From positions 35,507-99,506 of the forward strand of contig JANQEJ010000146.1 in the NCBI GenBank assembly GCA_028278425.1: a stretch of 64,000 nucleotides of DNA. The letters are read 5' to 3'. The notes beneath the pieces were generated by a model. That model was given only the letters and a program-made list of their open reading frames with translations. It had not been told where the DNA came from and searched no databases. The position numbers and the translations under genes are program-made. This DNA comes from Planctomycetota bacterium (GTDB lineage Bacteria > Planctomycetota > UBA1135 > GCA-002686595). The first letter of the stretch is position 1, and every line of letters begins with the position of its first letter. Shown here in pieces: positions 19,268 to 29,523 of the stretch.

Positions 19268-19969
19268 ATGGGACAGCTCCGCGTTCTGGTCACCGGCGGC
19301 GGCCGCGGCATCGGCCGCGCCATCGCGCTGCGTTTCGCGCGCGAGGGAGCCAAAGTCGTCGTCGCGGCTCGCTCCTCGGACCAGCTCGACGGCGTCGTAG
19401 CCGAGATCGAGGCGGCCGGAGGAGAGGGCCTGGCCGCCCAGATGAACGTGGGCGACTTCGGATCCGTGGAGGCGGCCGTCTACCGCGCTCTCCAGTTCAC
19501 CGGAGGGGGGCTCGACGTCCTGGTCAACAACGCGGGCGTCTTCGACGTGAAACCGTTCGACCGGATGGACGCGCAGACCTGGAACCGTCACATCGACGTG
19601 AACCTGAACGGTCCCTTCTACGTCACCCTGGAAGCTCTGGAAGGCCTCGAGGAAAGCGATCGGGCCCACATCTTTCATATCGGGTCTCGCGCCGGCCGCG
19701 TGGGGTTCCCCGGCAACACCGCCTACTGCGCGAGCAAGTACGGCCTGAGGGGGTTCGCCGACGCGCTCCGCCTCGACCTGGGCGATCGCGGCATACGGGT
19801 CACCACCGTCTATCCAAACCAGACCGACACCTCCATCTTCGACGGCGTTCCCGGGGACTGGGATCGCACCAAGATGAACAAGCCCGAGGACGTCGCCGAG
19901 CTGGTCTGGGCGACCTACGCGGCCGACGAAGACGTAGCGGAGGTCGAGCTTCCCGCCGCTAGCGGTTGA
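19268..19969 (+). CDS. short-chain dehydrogenase/reductase
   Basis: A 233-residue classical SDR with a Rossmann fold. The cofactor motif TGGGRGIG is at residues 9-16, NNAG at 87-90, and the catalytic Ser140, Tyr153 and Lys157 are present (HIGSRAG, then AYCASKYGL). R35 after the second strand (VVAARS) suggests NADPH preference, by analogy with other SDRs. The closest general group is the FabG-like family; the substrate is unknown. Its 3' end overlaps the convergent folE by 11 bp. Confidence 0.88.
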   Translation: MGQLRVLVTGGGRGIGRAIALRFAREGAKVVVAARSSDQLDGVVAEIEAAGGEGLAAQMNVGDFGSVEAAVYRALQFTGGGLDVLVNNAGVFDVKPFDRMDAQTWNRHIDVNLNGPFYVTLEALEGLEESDRAHIFHIGSRAGRVGFPGNTAYCASKYGLRGFADALRLDLGDRGIRVTTVYPNQTDTSIFDGVPGDWDRTKMNKPEDVAELVWATYAADEDVAEVELPAASG

Positions 19970-20576
19970 AGCTGCGCACGAGCCCGAGGAACTCGTTGCG
20001 CGTCATCGCGTCCTCTTGGAACTGGCCGAGCAGACAGGACGTCATCGCCGAAGAGTTCTGCTTCTGAACGCCGCGCATCATCATGCAGAGGTGGTAGGCG
20101 TTGGTGACGACGCCGACGCCCTTGGGCTCGAGTACGTCCTGCAGCGCCTGTGCGATCTGCTGCGTCATCCGCTCCTGCACCTGCAGCCGGCGCGAAAAAA
20201 CGTCGACGATGCGCGGGATCTTCGAGAGCCCGATGATGCGACCGTTCGGGATGTAGGCTACGTGGACCTTGCCGTAAAAGGGGATCAGGTGGTGCTCGCA
20301 CAGGCTGTAGAACTCCACGTCCTTCACCAGCACCATCTCCGAGCAGTCCTCGTCGAAAACGCCCTCCCCCACGACCTCGTCGACGGTCTGAGCGTAGCCC
20401 GCGGTCAGCTCCTCCATGCTCCGGCGAACCCTACCGGGGGTCCGGACCAGCCCCTGCCTGTCGGGATCTTCGCCGGCGCGCTCGAGCAGAACGCGGATCA
20501 GCTCCTCGGTCGGGATGCCTCGGACGGAACCTGTTTCCGGATGGTCCGAAAGCGACGGATTCGGCAGGGTCGACAT
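19959..20576 (-). CDS. folE: GTP cyclohydrolase I
   Basis: A 205-residue enzyme converting GTP to 7,8-dihydroneopterin triphosphate, the first step of folate and queuosine-precursor synthesis. Zinc ligands C93, H96 and C164 are visible in [20 protein letters not shown] and [10 protein letters not shown]. The [20 protein letters not shown] segment is the most conserved part of the family. The frame is open further upstream, but ATG 20576 gives a family-typical N-terminus and a normal length. It is divergent from the ferredoxin gene with an 81-bp gap. Confidence 0.95.
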   Translation of the reverse strand: MSTLPNPSLSDHPETGSVRGIPTEELIRVLLERAGEDPDRQGLVRTPGRVRRSMEELTAGYAQTVDEVVGEGVFDEDCSEMVLVKDVEFYSLCEHHLIPFYGKVHVAYIPNGRIIGLSKIPRIVDVFSRRLQVQERMTQQIAQALQDVLEPKGVGVVTNAYHLCMMMRGVQKQNSSAMTSCLLGQFQEDAMTRNEFLGLVRSFNR

Positions 20577-20657
20577 GGGGCGCGAGACTCTACCGTTTGC
20601 GCGAGAATCTGGCCACCGCGCGGGAACCGCCTCGTATGCTCCGATAACCCCCTCACG

Positions 20658-20870
20658 ATGACGATTCGCCGCGTATGGATTGAAGAGGGCTGCATCTCCT
20701 GCAACCTCTGCGAAGACCTCGCCGCCGAGGTGTTCGAGGTGCCGGCGGGCGGCGAGTCGCGCACGCGCAAGGGCTACGAGCGGCAGCTCGAAAACCTGGA
20801 CACTCAGGAGCGGGTCCAGGAAGCCGCGGACAGTTGCCCGGTCGAGGTCATCCAGGTCGAGGACGATTAG
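20658..20870 (+). CDS. 4Fe-4S single-cluster ferredoxin
   Basis: A 70-residue ferredoxin. Four cysteines are placed to bind one [4Fe-4S] cluster: C12, C15 and C18 in [10 protein letters not shown], and C60 in DSCPVEVI. The second half keeps the ferredoxin-like fold but no second cluster motif. It is a soluble electron carrier. The redox partner is not identifiable here; divergence from folE by 81 bp is the only local hint. ATG 20658 is chosen because it gives the typical short N-terminal strand. Confidence 0.88.
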   Translation: MTIRRVWIEEGCISCNLCEDLAAEVFEVPAGGESRTRKGYERQLENLDTQERVQEAADSCPVEVIQVEDD

Positions 20871-20980
20871 GGGCCCACCCGTCCTCCCGCGGTCGCGAAG
20901 CGCGGTCGGAGGCGTAATTCGGGTTACCGCGCTCGGAAGAGGGCCACTTCCGGCTCCTCCGCGTGCAAGAAGGTGCGGCC

Positions 20981-21319
20981 ATGAAAAACAAACTCTATGA
21001 CCAAAAGCGAGCGACCGCACTCGTCCCGCTCTTGAACTCGATCACCCATGAGTTGCAGGAGCGGAACGCCGAGCTGGCCGGGCTCGAGCGGCGCATCGAA
21101 ACCCTCTCGAATCAACAGCGCCCGGATGAAGGCGCGCTCCACAATCTCGTGGCCGAGGCTTCCATGCACCGCCGCGAGGTGCGGCTGGCGAAGGAGGAGC
21201 TCCTCCGGCTCGGCTGCTCGATCGTGGGCACGGCGCCTCTGACCATCCGCATCCCGGGACAAAGGGGAAACGCACGACGCAGCTTCGTCTGGCGCCAGGG
21301 CGACCCGGTTCTCCGGTAA
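20981..21319 (+). CDS. DUF2203-like small coiled-coil protein
   Basis: A 112-residue protein. The arrangement matches DUF2203: an N-terminal helix beginning [20 protein letters not shown], a coiled-coil region, then a second helix ([20 protein letters not shown]) ending in L-G-C, and a short beta C-terminus with [13 protein letters not shown] that parallels the x-C-W-R-x-G-E-x ending of DUF2203. Family function is unknown. ATG 20981 has a good Shine-Dalgarno (AGAAGG) about 8 nt upstream. A GTG at 20963 is in frame but less likely. Confidence 0.6.
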   Translation: MKNKLYDQKRATALVPLLNSITHELQERNAELAGLERRIETLSNQQRPDEGALHNLVAEASMHRREVRLAKEELLRLGCSIVGTAPLTIRIPGQRGNARRSFVWRQGDPVLR

Positions 21320-21336
21320 GCCCACAAGGAACAGCG

Positions 21337-21371
21337 CAGGGCCCTCGCCGGCGACGCCGGCGGGGGCCCTG
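21337..21371. terminator. strong 15-bp hairpin between convergent genes
   Basis: CAGGGCCC-T-CGCCGG (21337-21351) pairs with the complementary arm 21357-21371 around a five-base loop, with one T-G wobble. It lies between the convergent DUF2203-like and EF-hand genes, so it could end transcription from both sides. The T-tract is weak on either strand (GACGTTTAAGG on plus). Confidence 0.65.
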
Positions 21372-21376
21372 GACGT

Positions 21377-22213
21377 TTAAGGAGACTTCTTCCCGTCTCG
21401 CTTGCCCGTGGACGAGCGCTTCGCCCCGCCCTCAGGGTCCGCCCGCCTTTCCTTCGGCGGCTCGCCTGCACCGCCCTTCTTCTCGGAGGTGACCCCCGAC
21501 TTCTGGCCAGAGGAGGACTTCCCCGCACCCTGCTTGGCGTCCCGGCCTAGCTTCTCGACTTGCGGCCCGGGTCGGACGGTGGGCTTCGGCACTTCCTTCT
21601 GCTTCGGATCCTTGCGGCTCTGCACCTGCTCCTGGATCCTCGCGCGGGCCGGTCCCGAGCCCGGCGAGGGCGGCGGCAGGACGGGCGGCGCGACTCCGGA
21701 TTGCACGCGCGGGATCGGGTCCTTCTTGGACCCGACGGGAGGTTTCTTCTCCGCCGAGCTCGTGGAGACCGTCGCGCGGCGTCGAACGGCCGGGCCGATC
21801 TCGCGGCTGCGCTCGCGCTCGCGCCGGGCCTGCTCGGCTCGGTGGACGGCGAGCACGCGGCGCGCTTCGTTCTCGAGGTCCGGGGCGACTCGATCGCCCT
21901 TGCCGGTGATCCCCTGCTTGTACGCGACGACAAACTCGCTGGAGGAGAGGGCCCCGTCCCCGTCGAGGTCGAACACCTTGAACTGCCGCTCGGTGTAGCC
22001 CGCGCGGACCACTTCGGCGCTCGAGAGGGAGTTGTTCTTGTCTCCATCGGCACCGGCGAAGGAGCTCCGAGCGCGGGCCAGGTCGTGCGGCTTCTTCGCG
22101 ACCCCCTTCTTCTCCTGGGTCTTCTCCTGGGCCTTCTCCGCCGCCTGGAAAGCACCGGGGGGCTCAAAGACCACGAGCGCCAGGAGTGCCGCCGCGACGA
22201 TGGTGATCTTCAT
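21377..22213 (-). CDS. exported EF-hand protein with long basic tail
   Basis: A 278-residue protein with a signal peptide (MKITIVAAALLALVVFEPPG). Two EF-hand-type calcium loops lie in the first half: GADGDKNNSLSSAEV near residue 55 (imperfect) and DLDGDGALSSSEF near residue 82, which has a canonical DxDxDG pattern. Residues from about 110 to the end are low-complexity, rich in Lys, Pro, Ser and Arg, and predicted disordered. EF-hand exported proteins are frequent in Planctomycetota, but their roles are mostly unknown. It is divergent from the S41 protease gene. Confidence 0.75.
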   Translation of the reverse strand: MKITIVAAALLALVVFEPPGAFQAAEKAQEKTQEKKGVAKKPHDLARARSSFAGADGDKNNSLSSAEVVRAGYTERQFKVFDLDGDGALSSSEFVVAYKQGITGKGDRVAPDLENEARRVLAVHRAEQARRERERSREIGPAVRRRATVSTSSAEKKPPVGSKKDPIPRVQSGVAPPVLPPPSPGSGPARARIQEQVQSRKDPKQKEVPKPTVRPGPQVEKLGRDAKQGAGKSSSGQKSGVTSEKKGGAGEPPKERRADPEGGAKRSSTGKRDGKKSP

Positions 22214-22378
22214 GGTGGGCCGGAACGACGACCGATTGCGCCCCGGAACCCCGTCGGGAAGCGAGCTGCGTGCCAGGCGCCACCCCGGCCCTTGGATCGC
22301 CTTAACTCTCTGCTTTCAAAAGGGTTGGAACCTCGCCCGACGGAAGCGGGAAGGCCCTTCCCGTCCTCCGCATGGGAC

Positions 22379-23716
22379 ATGGAAGCTATTCTCCGCACGA
22401 TGTACGGTTCCGGTCCCCGCTCACGCACCTCCCCCGAGCTCACCTTCGCGGTGGGCTTCGCCTGCGGGCTGGTCGCCCTGGCGATCGTTCACGCGCTGCT
22501 GCCGTCGTCGTTCGATCGCGACGTCGAGCTGGTCCGCGCGGTGCGCGACCTGGCCACGGAGACGTACGTCGAAGAGGTCGACTCGCGCGAGATGGTCGAC
22601 GACGCGCTGCGCGGGCTGGTCGGAGGACTCGATCGCTACTCCCGCTACTACGGACCGGCCGAGATCGAGCAGATCGAGCGGGAGACCAGCGGCGAGTACC
22701 GCGGCATCGGCGTCGTCTTCCGCGACGCGGACTCCGGGGAGATCCGCTTCCCGCTTCCGAACTCGCCGGCGGAGCGCGCGGGCCTCCGGGTGGGCGATCG
22801 GATCCTCTCCGTCGACGGCGCTCGAGTCGCGGACATGCCCGCGGGCGGGTTGCGCGAAAGCCTGAAGCGCAGCGCGATCGATGAGATCGAGCTCGAGGTC
22901 GAAGGGCGCGACGGCGTCCAGCGCTCGACCCGCCTGACGCCGGAAGACGTCGTCGATCCGACGATCCGCCACGCGCGCATGCTCGATGCCGCGCTGGGCA
23001 TCGGGTACGTCGCGATCCTCTCCTTCAGCCATCGCACCCCCGACGAGTTCGACGAGTGCGTCGACTACCTGGAGGGTGAGGGGCTCCGAGCCCTCATCAT
23101 CGATCTGCGCTCCAACCCCGGGGGCATCCTGGACGCCGCGATCCGCATCGCCGACCGGTTCATCGAGGAAGGAACGATCGTTTCGACGCGGACGCGCGTG
23201 GAAACGCGAAGCTCCTCGGCAACTCGCGCCGAGACGAGCCTCGCGGGGCTTCCGTTGGTCGTGCTCGTGGATGGGGATTCGGCAAGCGCGAGCGAGGTCC
23301 TCGTCGGCGCTCTCCAGGATCACCGCGTAGCGGTGATCGCCGGCGAACCCACCTACGGGAAGGGAGCGGTGCAGACGCTCTCCCGTTTCGAGCGCGACAA
23401 CGCGATCGTGAAGCTGACCACTTCCAACTACTTCACGCCCGCCGGCCGCCGCATCGAGCACGGCGACAACGGGGCACAGTCCGGAATCGCCCCCGACGTC
23501 CTGGTCCAGGCCTCGGGAAGCGTGCGGCGCGGGATTCACGACTTCCTGCGCACCTACTCCCCCCCGCCGAAGGCCGTGCCCGAGCTGCGCCGTTGGGAGC
23601 GGGAGGAGGGCATCGAGCTGATCGCCAAGGCGCCGCCCGATCCACAGCTCGACGTCGCGCTCGGCCTCCTCCGCGGCGAATCGCCCGCCCCCGCGAGCGC
23701 GCACCATGCGGACTGA
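22379..23716 (+). CDS. S41 family C-terminal processing peptidase (Ctp-like)
   Basis: A 445-residue periplasmic serine protease. A membrane anchor is at about residues 22-40 (FAVGFACGLVALAIVHAL). A PDZ domain follows (GIGVVFRDADSGEIRFPLPN, then SPAERAGLRVGDRILSVDGA). The tail-specific protease domain carries the DLRSNPGGILDAAI segment, the catalytic serine in DSASASE near residue 301, and the catalytic lysine in PTYGKGAVQT near residue 327. A start at 22400 is also possible. It overlaps tsaD by 11 bp and is divergent from the EF-hand gene. Natural substrates are unknown. Confidence 0.92.
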   Translation: MEAILRTMYGSGPRSRTSPELTFAVGFACGLVALAIVHALLPSSFDRDVELVRAVRDLATETYVEEVDSREMVDDALRGLVGGLDRYSRYYGPAEIEQIERETSGEYRGIGVVFRDADSGEIRFPLPNSPAERAGLRVGDRILSVDGARVADMPAGGLRESLKRSAIDEIELEVEGRDGVQRSTRLTPEDVVDPTIRHARMLDAALGIGYVAILSFSHRTPDEFDECVDYLEGEGLRALIIDLRSNPGGILDAAIRIADRFIEEGTIVSTRTRVETRSSSATRAETSLAGLPLVVLVDGDSASASEVLVGALQDHRVAVIAGEPTYGKGAVQTLSRFERDNAIVKLTTSNYFTPAGRRIEHGDNGAQSGIAPDVLVQASGSVRRGIHDFLRTYSPPPKAVPELRRWEREEGIELIAKAPPDPQLDVALGLLRGESPAPASAHHAD

Positions 23717-24734
23717 GCTCGCCGAGAAGCGGATCCTCGGCGTCGAGTCCTCCTGCGACGAGACCGCGGCCGCGGTGGTGCGGGGCGGACGCGAAGTTCT
23801 GGCCTCCGTCGTACACAGCCAGGCGCCGGAGCACGCGCTCTTCGGCGGCGTCGTTCCGGAGATGGCGGGACGCTCGCACCTGCAGCACATCCTCCCCGTG
23901 ATCGACGAAGCGCTGGCGGATGCGAACACGCGGCTCTCCGAGATCGACGCGATCGCGGTGACGTCGCGACCCGGCTTGATCGGCTCGCTCCTCGTCGGGC
24001 TGTCGACGGCGAAGGGCCTGGCCTACGCGCGCGGACTGCCGCTGGTGTGCGTGCACCACATCGAAGCCCACGCGTACGCCGCGACGATGGAGACCGAGGT
24101 CGACTACCCCTGCCTCGCCCTGGTCGTCTCGGGCGGCCACACCGCTCTCTATCGCATGCGCGGCCCGACGGCGCTCGAGCCGCTCGCCACGACGCTCGAC
24201 GACGCGGCCGGCGAAGCGTTCGACAAGGTCGCCCAGATGCTCGGTCTCGGTTATCCGGGCGGGCCGGAGATCTCGCGTCTCTCGGAGCACGGAGATCCAT
24301 CGGCCGTCCGCTTCCCTCGCTACCGTCCGCGCGACGGGAAACCCGGCTTCTCCTTCAGCGGGCTGAAGACGGCCGTGCTCTATCACCTGCGCGGACAAGA
24401 CGCGCTCGCTCCGACGCCGCCGCCGGAGGAGATCGAGCGCCGCGAGGACGTGGCCGCTTCCTTCCAGGAGGCGGTGGTCGACGTCCTGGTCGAGCAGACG
24501 CTCGCCGCCGCCGAGGCCGAGGACTTCTCGACAGTCGTCGTGACCGGCGGGGTGGCCTGCAACCCGCGCCTGCGCGCGCGGATGACAGATGACGCCGAGG
24601 AGCGCGGCATCCGCGCGGTCTTCCCCGCTCCGGCCTATTGCTCGGACAACGCCGCGATGATCGCCGGGCTCGGGTTCCACATCCTCCGGGCCGGCGAGAC
24701 CGCCTCGCTGCACGCCGACGCGAGCCCGCGCTAG
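23706..24734 (+). CDS. tsaD: tRNA N6-adenosine threonylcarbamoyltransferase
   Basis: A 342-residue TsaD, which transfers the threonylcarbamoyl group to A37 of tRNAs reading ANN codons. Family features: [14 protein letters not shown] at the start, the metal-binding HHIEAHAYA at about residues 116-122, VSGGHTALY, and the C-terminal [13 protein letters not shown] and [11 protein letters not shown]. The length is normal. The start lies inside the last codons of the S41 gene, indicating one transcript. The partner TsaB and TsaE genes are not in this window. Confidence 0.96.
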   Translation: MRTELAEKRILGVESSCDETAAAVVRGGREVLASVVHSQAPEHALFGGVVPEMAGRSHLQHILPVIDEALADANTRLSEIDAIAVTSRPGLIGSLLVGLSTAKGLAYARGLPLVCVHHIEAHAYAATMETEVDYPCLALVVSGGHTALYRMRGPTALEPLATTLDDAAGEAFDKVAQMLGLGYPGGPEISRLSEHGDPSAVRFPRYRPRDGKPGFSFSGLKTAVLYHLRGQDALAPTPPPEEIERREDVAASFQEAVVDVLVEQTLAAAEAEDFSTVVVTGGVACNPRLRARMTDDAEERGIRAVFPAPAYCSDNAAMIAGLGFHILRAGETASLHADASPR

Positions 24735-24741
24735 AGTGCGC

Positions 24742-24770
24742 GATCCGCGGAGCGGGAAACTCCGCGCGGA
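24742..24770 (+). terminator. possible terminator hairpin after tsaD
   Basis: ATCCGCGGAG (24742-24751) pairs with CTCCGCGCGGAT (24759-24770) with a two-base bulge, loop CGGGAAA. It is followed by GTTATTCTCC, only moderately T-rich. It lies 8 bp after the tsaD stop and before larB. Confidence 0.45.
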
Positions 24771-24794
24771 TGTTATTCTCCGCTCCGCCCCCCC

Positions 24795-25564
<770 letters not shown>

Positions 25565-25568
<4 letters not shown>

Positions 25569-26686
25569 ACGAGAACCGAGACGCCTTCCTCGCGATCGAA
25601 AACGGAACCGTCCTGCGCGGGCGGTCGGTCGGCGCCGAAGGCGAGAAAGCCGGCGACCTGGTGTTCAACACCTCGATGAGCGGCTACCACGAGATCCTGA
25701 CCGATCCCTCCTACGCTGGGCAGGTCGTCGTGATGACGTATCCGCTGATCGGGAACTACGGCGTGGCCGAAGAGGACGCCGAGAGCAAGCGGGCGTGGCC
25801 CGAGGCGTTCGTCCTGAAGGAGATGTCGAAGATCGCGTCCAACTTCCGCTCGTCGATCCCGCTGCCCGAGTGGCTCGAGCGGGAAGGCGTCGTCGCGATC
25901 GAGGACGTCGACACGCGGCTTCTGACGAAGCTGACGCGGAGCGAGGGGTCGCTGCGTTGCGTGATCTCCACCGAGGACGACGACCCCGAGTCGCTGGTCG
26001 CAAAGGCCCGCTCGGCCCAGGCCACCGACGGCCGCGACCTCGCCTCGGTCGTATCGTGCGAGGAGCCGTACACCTGGGACTCGGCCTACGACGAGTCCTA
26101 CCCCGATTGGATCCAGAAGAGGGGAGCGGCGACCAAGCGCGTCGTCGCCTACGACTTCGGCATCAAGCGCAACATCCTGCGCAGCCTCGTGCACTGCGGC
26201 TTCGACGTCACGGTCGTGCCGGCCTGGACGCCGGCGGACGAGGCGCTCGCGATGGACCCCGACGGCGTCTTCCTGTCCAACGGACCCGGCGACCCCTCCG
26301 CCGTGTCGCGCGGTATCGACGCGGTGTCCAACCTGGTGGGAAAGACGCCGATCTTCGGGATCTGCCTCGGCCATCAGATCCTCTCGATCGTGCTCGGCGC
26401 CAAGACGCACAAGATGCCCTTCGGGCACCACGGGGCGAACCACCCGGTGCGCGACGTGCTCACGAACCGCGTCGAGATCACCTCGCAGAACCATTCCTTC
26501 GCGGTCGATCCCGACTCGCTGCCCGACCACCTCGAGCTCACGCACCTCAACCTGAACGACCAAACCGTCGAGGGCATCCGCCACCGCACGCTTCCCGTGT
26601 TCAGCGTGCAGTACCACCCCGAAGCGGCGCCGGGGCCGCTCGACTCGGCGCACCTGTTCCACCGCTTTCGCGAAGCGATCGCCTAG
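25565..26686 (+). CDS. carA: carbamoyl-phosphate synthase small subunit
   Basis: A 373-residue glutaminase subunit of carbamoyl-phosphate synthase, supplying ammonia for arginine and pyrimidine synthesis. The N-terminal CPSase_sm domain is seen in [20 protein letters not shown]. The class I glutamine amidotransferase domain has the nucleophile in [11 protein letters not shown] (Cys near residue 266) and the HPEAAPGP segment with the catalytic histidine and glutamate. The ATG at 25565 overlaps larB (ATGA). The large subunit carB is not nearby. Confidence 0.96.
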
Positions 26687-26690
26687 CGCG

Positions 26691-26708
26691 CCTACGGCGC
26701 GCCGTAGG
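26691..26708. repeat. 18-nt perfect palindrome at a convergent gene junction
   Basis: CCTACGGCGCGCCGTAGG is its own reverse complement. It lies between the carA stop and the end of the convergent FG-GAP gene, whose last codons and stop are inside it. It could form a short hairpin with loop CGCG and act as a two-way pause or terminator, but there is no T-tract. Confidence 0.45.
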
Positions 26709-29379
26709 TGATCGTCAGCTCGTTCGTCTGCGTCCAGCCCGCGGGCCCGCCGGCATCGACGACGAACGCCTGGTGGTGCATCGTCAGGCCGGCGATCGCG
26801 GCGGGGATCGGCATCAACGGCGTGACGCCCGTCCAGGTCCCGGCGCCGACCTTGTCGGCGGAGCCCAGCACGGGCAGGACCACCTGCACGAAGCCGGGTT
26901 GGAATGGGTCGACGTAGAGCGTGTACCCGGGGAAGGGCAGCCCCGGGAGATTCGCCGCGTGCGGAGAGAACACGAGGACGCCGAGCGAGCCTCCCATCGC
27001 GCCGGAGAGCGTAACCGTGATCGACGAGCCGGCGCGGAACGGGCCGATGGCGCCCAGCGTCGGGATCATCTCGTCCTCGCCCGCCACGGCCGATCCCGTC
27101 TGGACCCGCGCACCGTGCCCGTAGGCCGGGTGCCAGGCGGCGTTGCGCGCGGCGAACTCGCCGGCGAAGTCGACGTCCCCGTCCCCGTCCAGGTCCGCGC
27201 GGTGGAGGGTGGGAAGGACCTGGAGCGTGCCCGGCTCGTAGTCCGCGGCGGTGAGCACTCCGGAGGTCCCCGGCTTGCGCAGGAAGACGAACGCCGCGTT
27301 CGGGTGCTCGCTGTACGGCCCCATGACGACGTCGGCGAGCCCGTCGTCGTTCACGTCGGCGGCGACGATCCGGGGCCGCTCGCCGTCGACCTCCTCGTTC
27401 TCGAAGGCGTCCGAGTAGGCGAAGGAGGGCTCGAGCTGCGCCATCGTCGTGTTGAAGAAGAGCCGCGGGTGCCCGTCCTCGTCGATCATGGCGACGTCGG
27501 GATACCCGTCCTCGTTATAGTCGCTGACGTCGATCGGGCTCTCGATCGTGTCGCACTCCCAGGTGCCGAAGGGCGTGAGCGTCTCGTCCTTGAACACGTC
27601 GCCGCCGGGGTACCCGGTCCCGAGGTGAAGCGTGAGCGACGTGCCCGCGTCGGACGCGATCAGGTCGGGCAGACTGTTCAGGTCGACGTCCGCCACGGCC
27701 TCCCCGCGCTCGCTGAGGATCAACTGCCGGTGCGACAGGAAGCCCGTACCGTCGTTGACGAACATGTGCGTCCGGCGCTGGAGCAGCGAGTAGTAGTCGA
27801 TCGACACGACCATCAGGTCCTCGAAGCCGTCCGAGTTGACGTCGGCGGCGAAGTGGTTGTCGATCCCGTTCTCACCCAGGATCTGGAACTCGATGCCCGG
27901 CGCCGCGGCGTCGCCGAGGATCTCCCATCCGCCGCCGCCGTTGTTCGCCACGAGGGTCTGACCGAGGAACGTCCACGGAGGCCCGTTGACCTTGCGCGTG
28001 TAGATCCAGTCCGCGACGCCGTCTCCGGTGAAGTCGCCGAAGTAGCGCGGCGTGGTGAGGATCTCCCCCGGGACCCCGTAGCCGGGCACCGGCGGCAGGC
28101 CGGACGGCCCGAAGGTGCCGTCTCCCTGGTTGACCGCGTAGCCGACGAAGCCCAGCTCCGGATCGCCGTCGCCGTCGATGTCCGCGATCAGGCGCTCGCG
28201 CGTGATGAAGGGGCTCGGGAAGGCGTCGGGCGTCGGAGTTGCGACCAGCGGCCCGCGTGCGTAGTGCACGACGCGGCCGGCGACGAAGTCGACGTCGCCG
28301 TCGGCGTCCACGTCGGCGGCGCCGGCGAGCGACGTCGAGCCTAGCCCCGGGAACTGGAACGAATCGGCGAAGCCGCCGTTGCCGTCGTTGAGCGCGACTT
28401 CGAACGTCGATTCGAAGCCAAGGCTCGGCCACTGCGGATTCGACCCCCCGCCCCCGCCGCAACACACGCCGTCGAGATCCCCGTCGCCGTCGGCGTCCAT
28501 CAGGTACTCCGCCGGTCCGCCGGGCGCGTTCGGCTCCTGGACCCACGTGCCCGGACCCGTGCGCCGGAAGAGGTCGTAGTCCGCGTCCGGACCCGGGTTG
28601 AAGGAAACCACGTCATCGTCGCCGTCCCCGTCGACGTCGCCCGCGGCCCACATGGGCTTGTACCACTCGGAACCGGTGAGCGCGTCCACCGGCGTGACCT
28701 GCGCGGCGGTCACCACGTACACCGTCGCCACGTCGTCCTCCCACAGGATCAGGTCGGCGCTCGTATCCCCGTCGGCCTCGAGCACGAGCAGGTGCGACTG
28801 GAAGCCCGCGTTGACCGGAGCGTCGAGCACGTTCCCGTCGGCGAAGCGGACCTCGATACTCGCCCCGCCGAAGACCCACTTGAAGAGGGACACGTCCTCC
28901 TTTCCATCTCCGTCGAAGTCGCCGACGGCGAGATCGAGGATGTCCGGCGAAGTCTGGTGCAGGACCTGGGAGAAGGCTCCGCCGCCGGTGGCGAGGTAGG
29001 CGTAGTAGCCGCCCTGCCCGCCGGTGACGAAGTCGTCCAGCCCGTCCCCGTTCAGGTCGCCGACCTCGGTGTGCAGCGGCTCGTCGCCGTCGTGGGAGAG
29101 CGCCGGGAAGAACTCCAGGCTCAGCGTCTGCGTCAGGCCACCCGCCCCGTCGTTCGTCCACGCGTAGACGCGCATCCGCTGTCCGTCATTGCGGATGTTG
29201 GTGCCGACCGCGTCCAGGTCGCCGTCGCCGTCGAAGTCGAGAAGCTTCTGGAACGGGGGCGACTCGACGTCGTGAATGACGACCAGCGGCGTGTCGAAGA
29301 GCGAGGCGCTTTCCTGGGCGTTCGGAAAGCCAACAAAGACGAACGGAACCAGCGCGGGCAGGACGAATCGGCGCTTCAT
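26692..29379 (-). CDS. exported FG-GAP/VCBS-repeat protein with planctomycete-type C-terminal domain
   Basis: An 895-residue secreted protein. It has a signal peptide (MKRRFVLPALVPFVFVGFPN, cleavage probably after NAQ). About fourteen FG-GAP-type calcium-binding repeats follow, with cores such as DFDGDGDLDAVG, DVDGDGDDDVVSF and DLDGDGDVDFAGE, spaced about 50-70 residues apart, consistent with a beta-propeller of integrin-alpha type. The last 130 residues differ: PTLGAIGPFRAGSSITVTL leads into a beta-rich region ending in AIAGLTMHHQAFVVDAGG and TNELTITYG. This tail resembles the one on the neighbouring sulfatase. Likely role: surface or extracellular binding protein. Confidence 0.8.
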   Translation of the reverse strand: MKRRFVLPALVPFVFVGFPNAQESASLFDTPLVVIHDVESPPFQKLLDFDGDGDLDAVGTNIRNDGQRMRVYAWTNDGAGGLTQTLSLEFFPALSHDGDEPLHTEVGDLNGDGLDDFVTGGQGGYYAYLATGGGAFSQVLHQTSPDILDLAVGDFDGDGKEDVSLFKWVFGGASIEVRFADGNVLDAPVNAGFQSHLLVLEADGDTSADLILWEDDVATVYVVTAAQVTPVDALTGSEWYKPMWAAGDVDGDGDDDVVSFNPGPDADYDLFRRTGPGTWVQEPNAPGGPAEYLMDADGDGDLDGVCCGGGGGSNPQWPSLGFESTFEVALNDGNGGFADSFQFPGLGSTSLAGAADVDADGDVDFVAGRVVHYARGPLVATPTPDAFPSPFITRERLIADIDGDGDPELGFVGYAVNQGDGTFGPSGLPPVPGYGVPGEILTTPRYFGDFTGDGVADWIYTRKVNGPPWTFLGQTLVANNGGGGWEILGDAAAPGIEFQILGENGIDNHFAADVNSDGFEDLMVVSIDYYSLLQRRTHMFVNDGTGFLSHRQLILSERGEAVADVDLNSLPDLIASDAGTSLTLHLGTGYPGGDVFKDETLTPFGTWECDTIESPIDVSDYNEDGYPDVAMIDEDGHPRLFFNTTMAQLEPSFAYSDAFENEEVDGERPRIVAADVNDDGLADVVMGPYSEHPNAAFVFLRKPGTSGVLTAADYEPGTLQVLPTLHRADLDGDGDVDFAGEFAARNAAWHPAYGHGARVQTGSAVAGEDEMIPTLGAIGPFRAGSSITVTLSGAMGGSLGVLVFSPHAANLPGLPFPGYTLYVDPFQPGFVQVVLPVLGSADKVGAGTWTGVTPLMPIPAAIAGLTMHHQAFVVDAGGPAGWTQTNELTITYGAP

Positions 29380-29523
29380 GGCATCCTCGTGGGGCTGGGG
29401 ACCCTTCCGACCGTGCGGAGGCGACCACTGTAGCCGTACCGGGAAGCCGGGCCCGATTCGGGTCGGAAACCCCGGGATTCCCGCGCCGCGACGCGGCCGT
29501 CGCTCAGGCGAGGCCGTTCCCGC

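Noticed and set aside
26692..29379. Repeated DxDxDG-coding DNA considered as a mobile or tandem DNA repeat
   Set aside because: Similarity is at protein level (FG-GAP calcium loops) with variable spacing.
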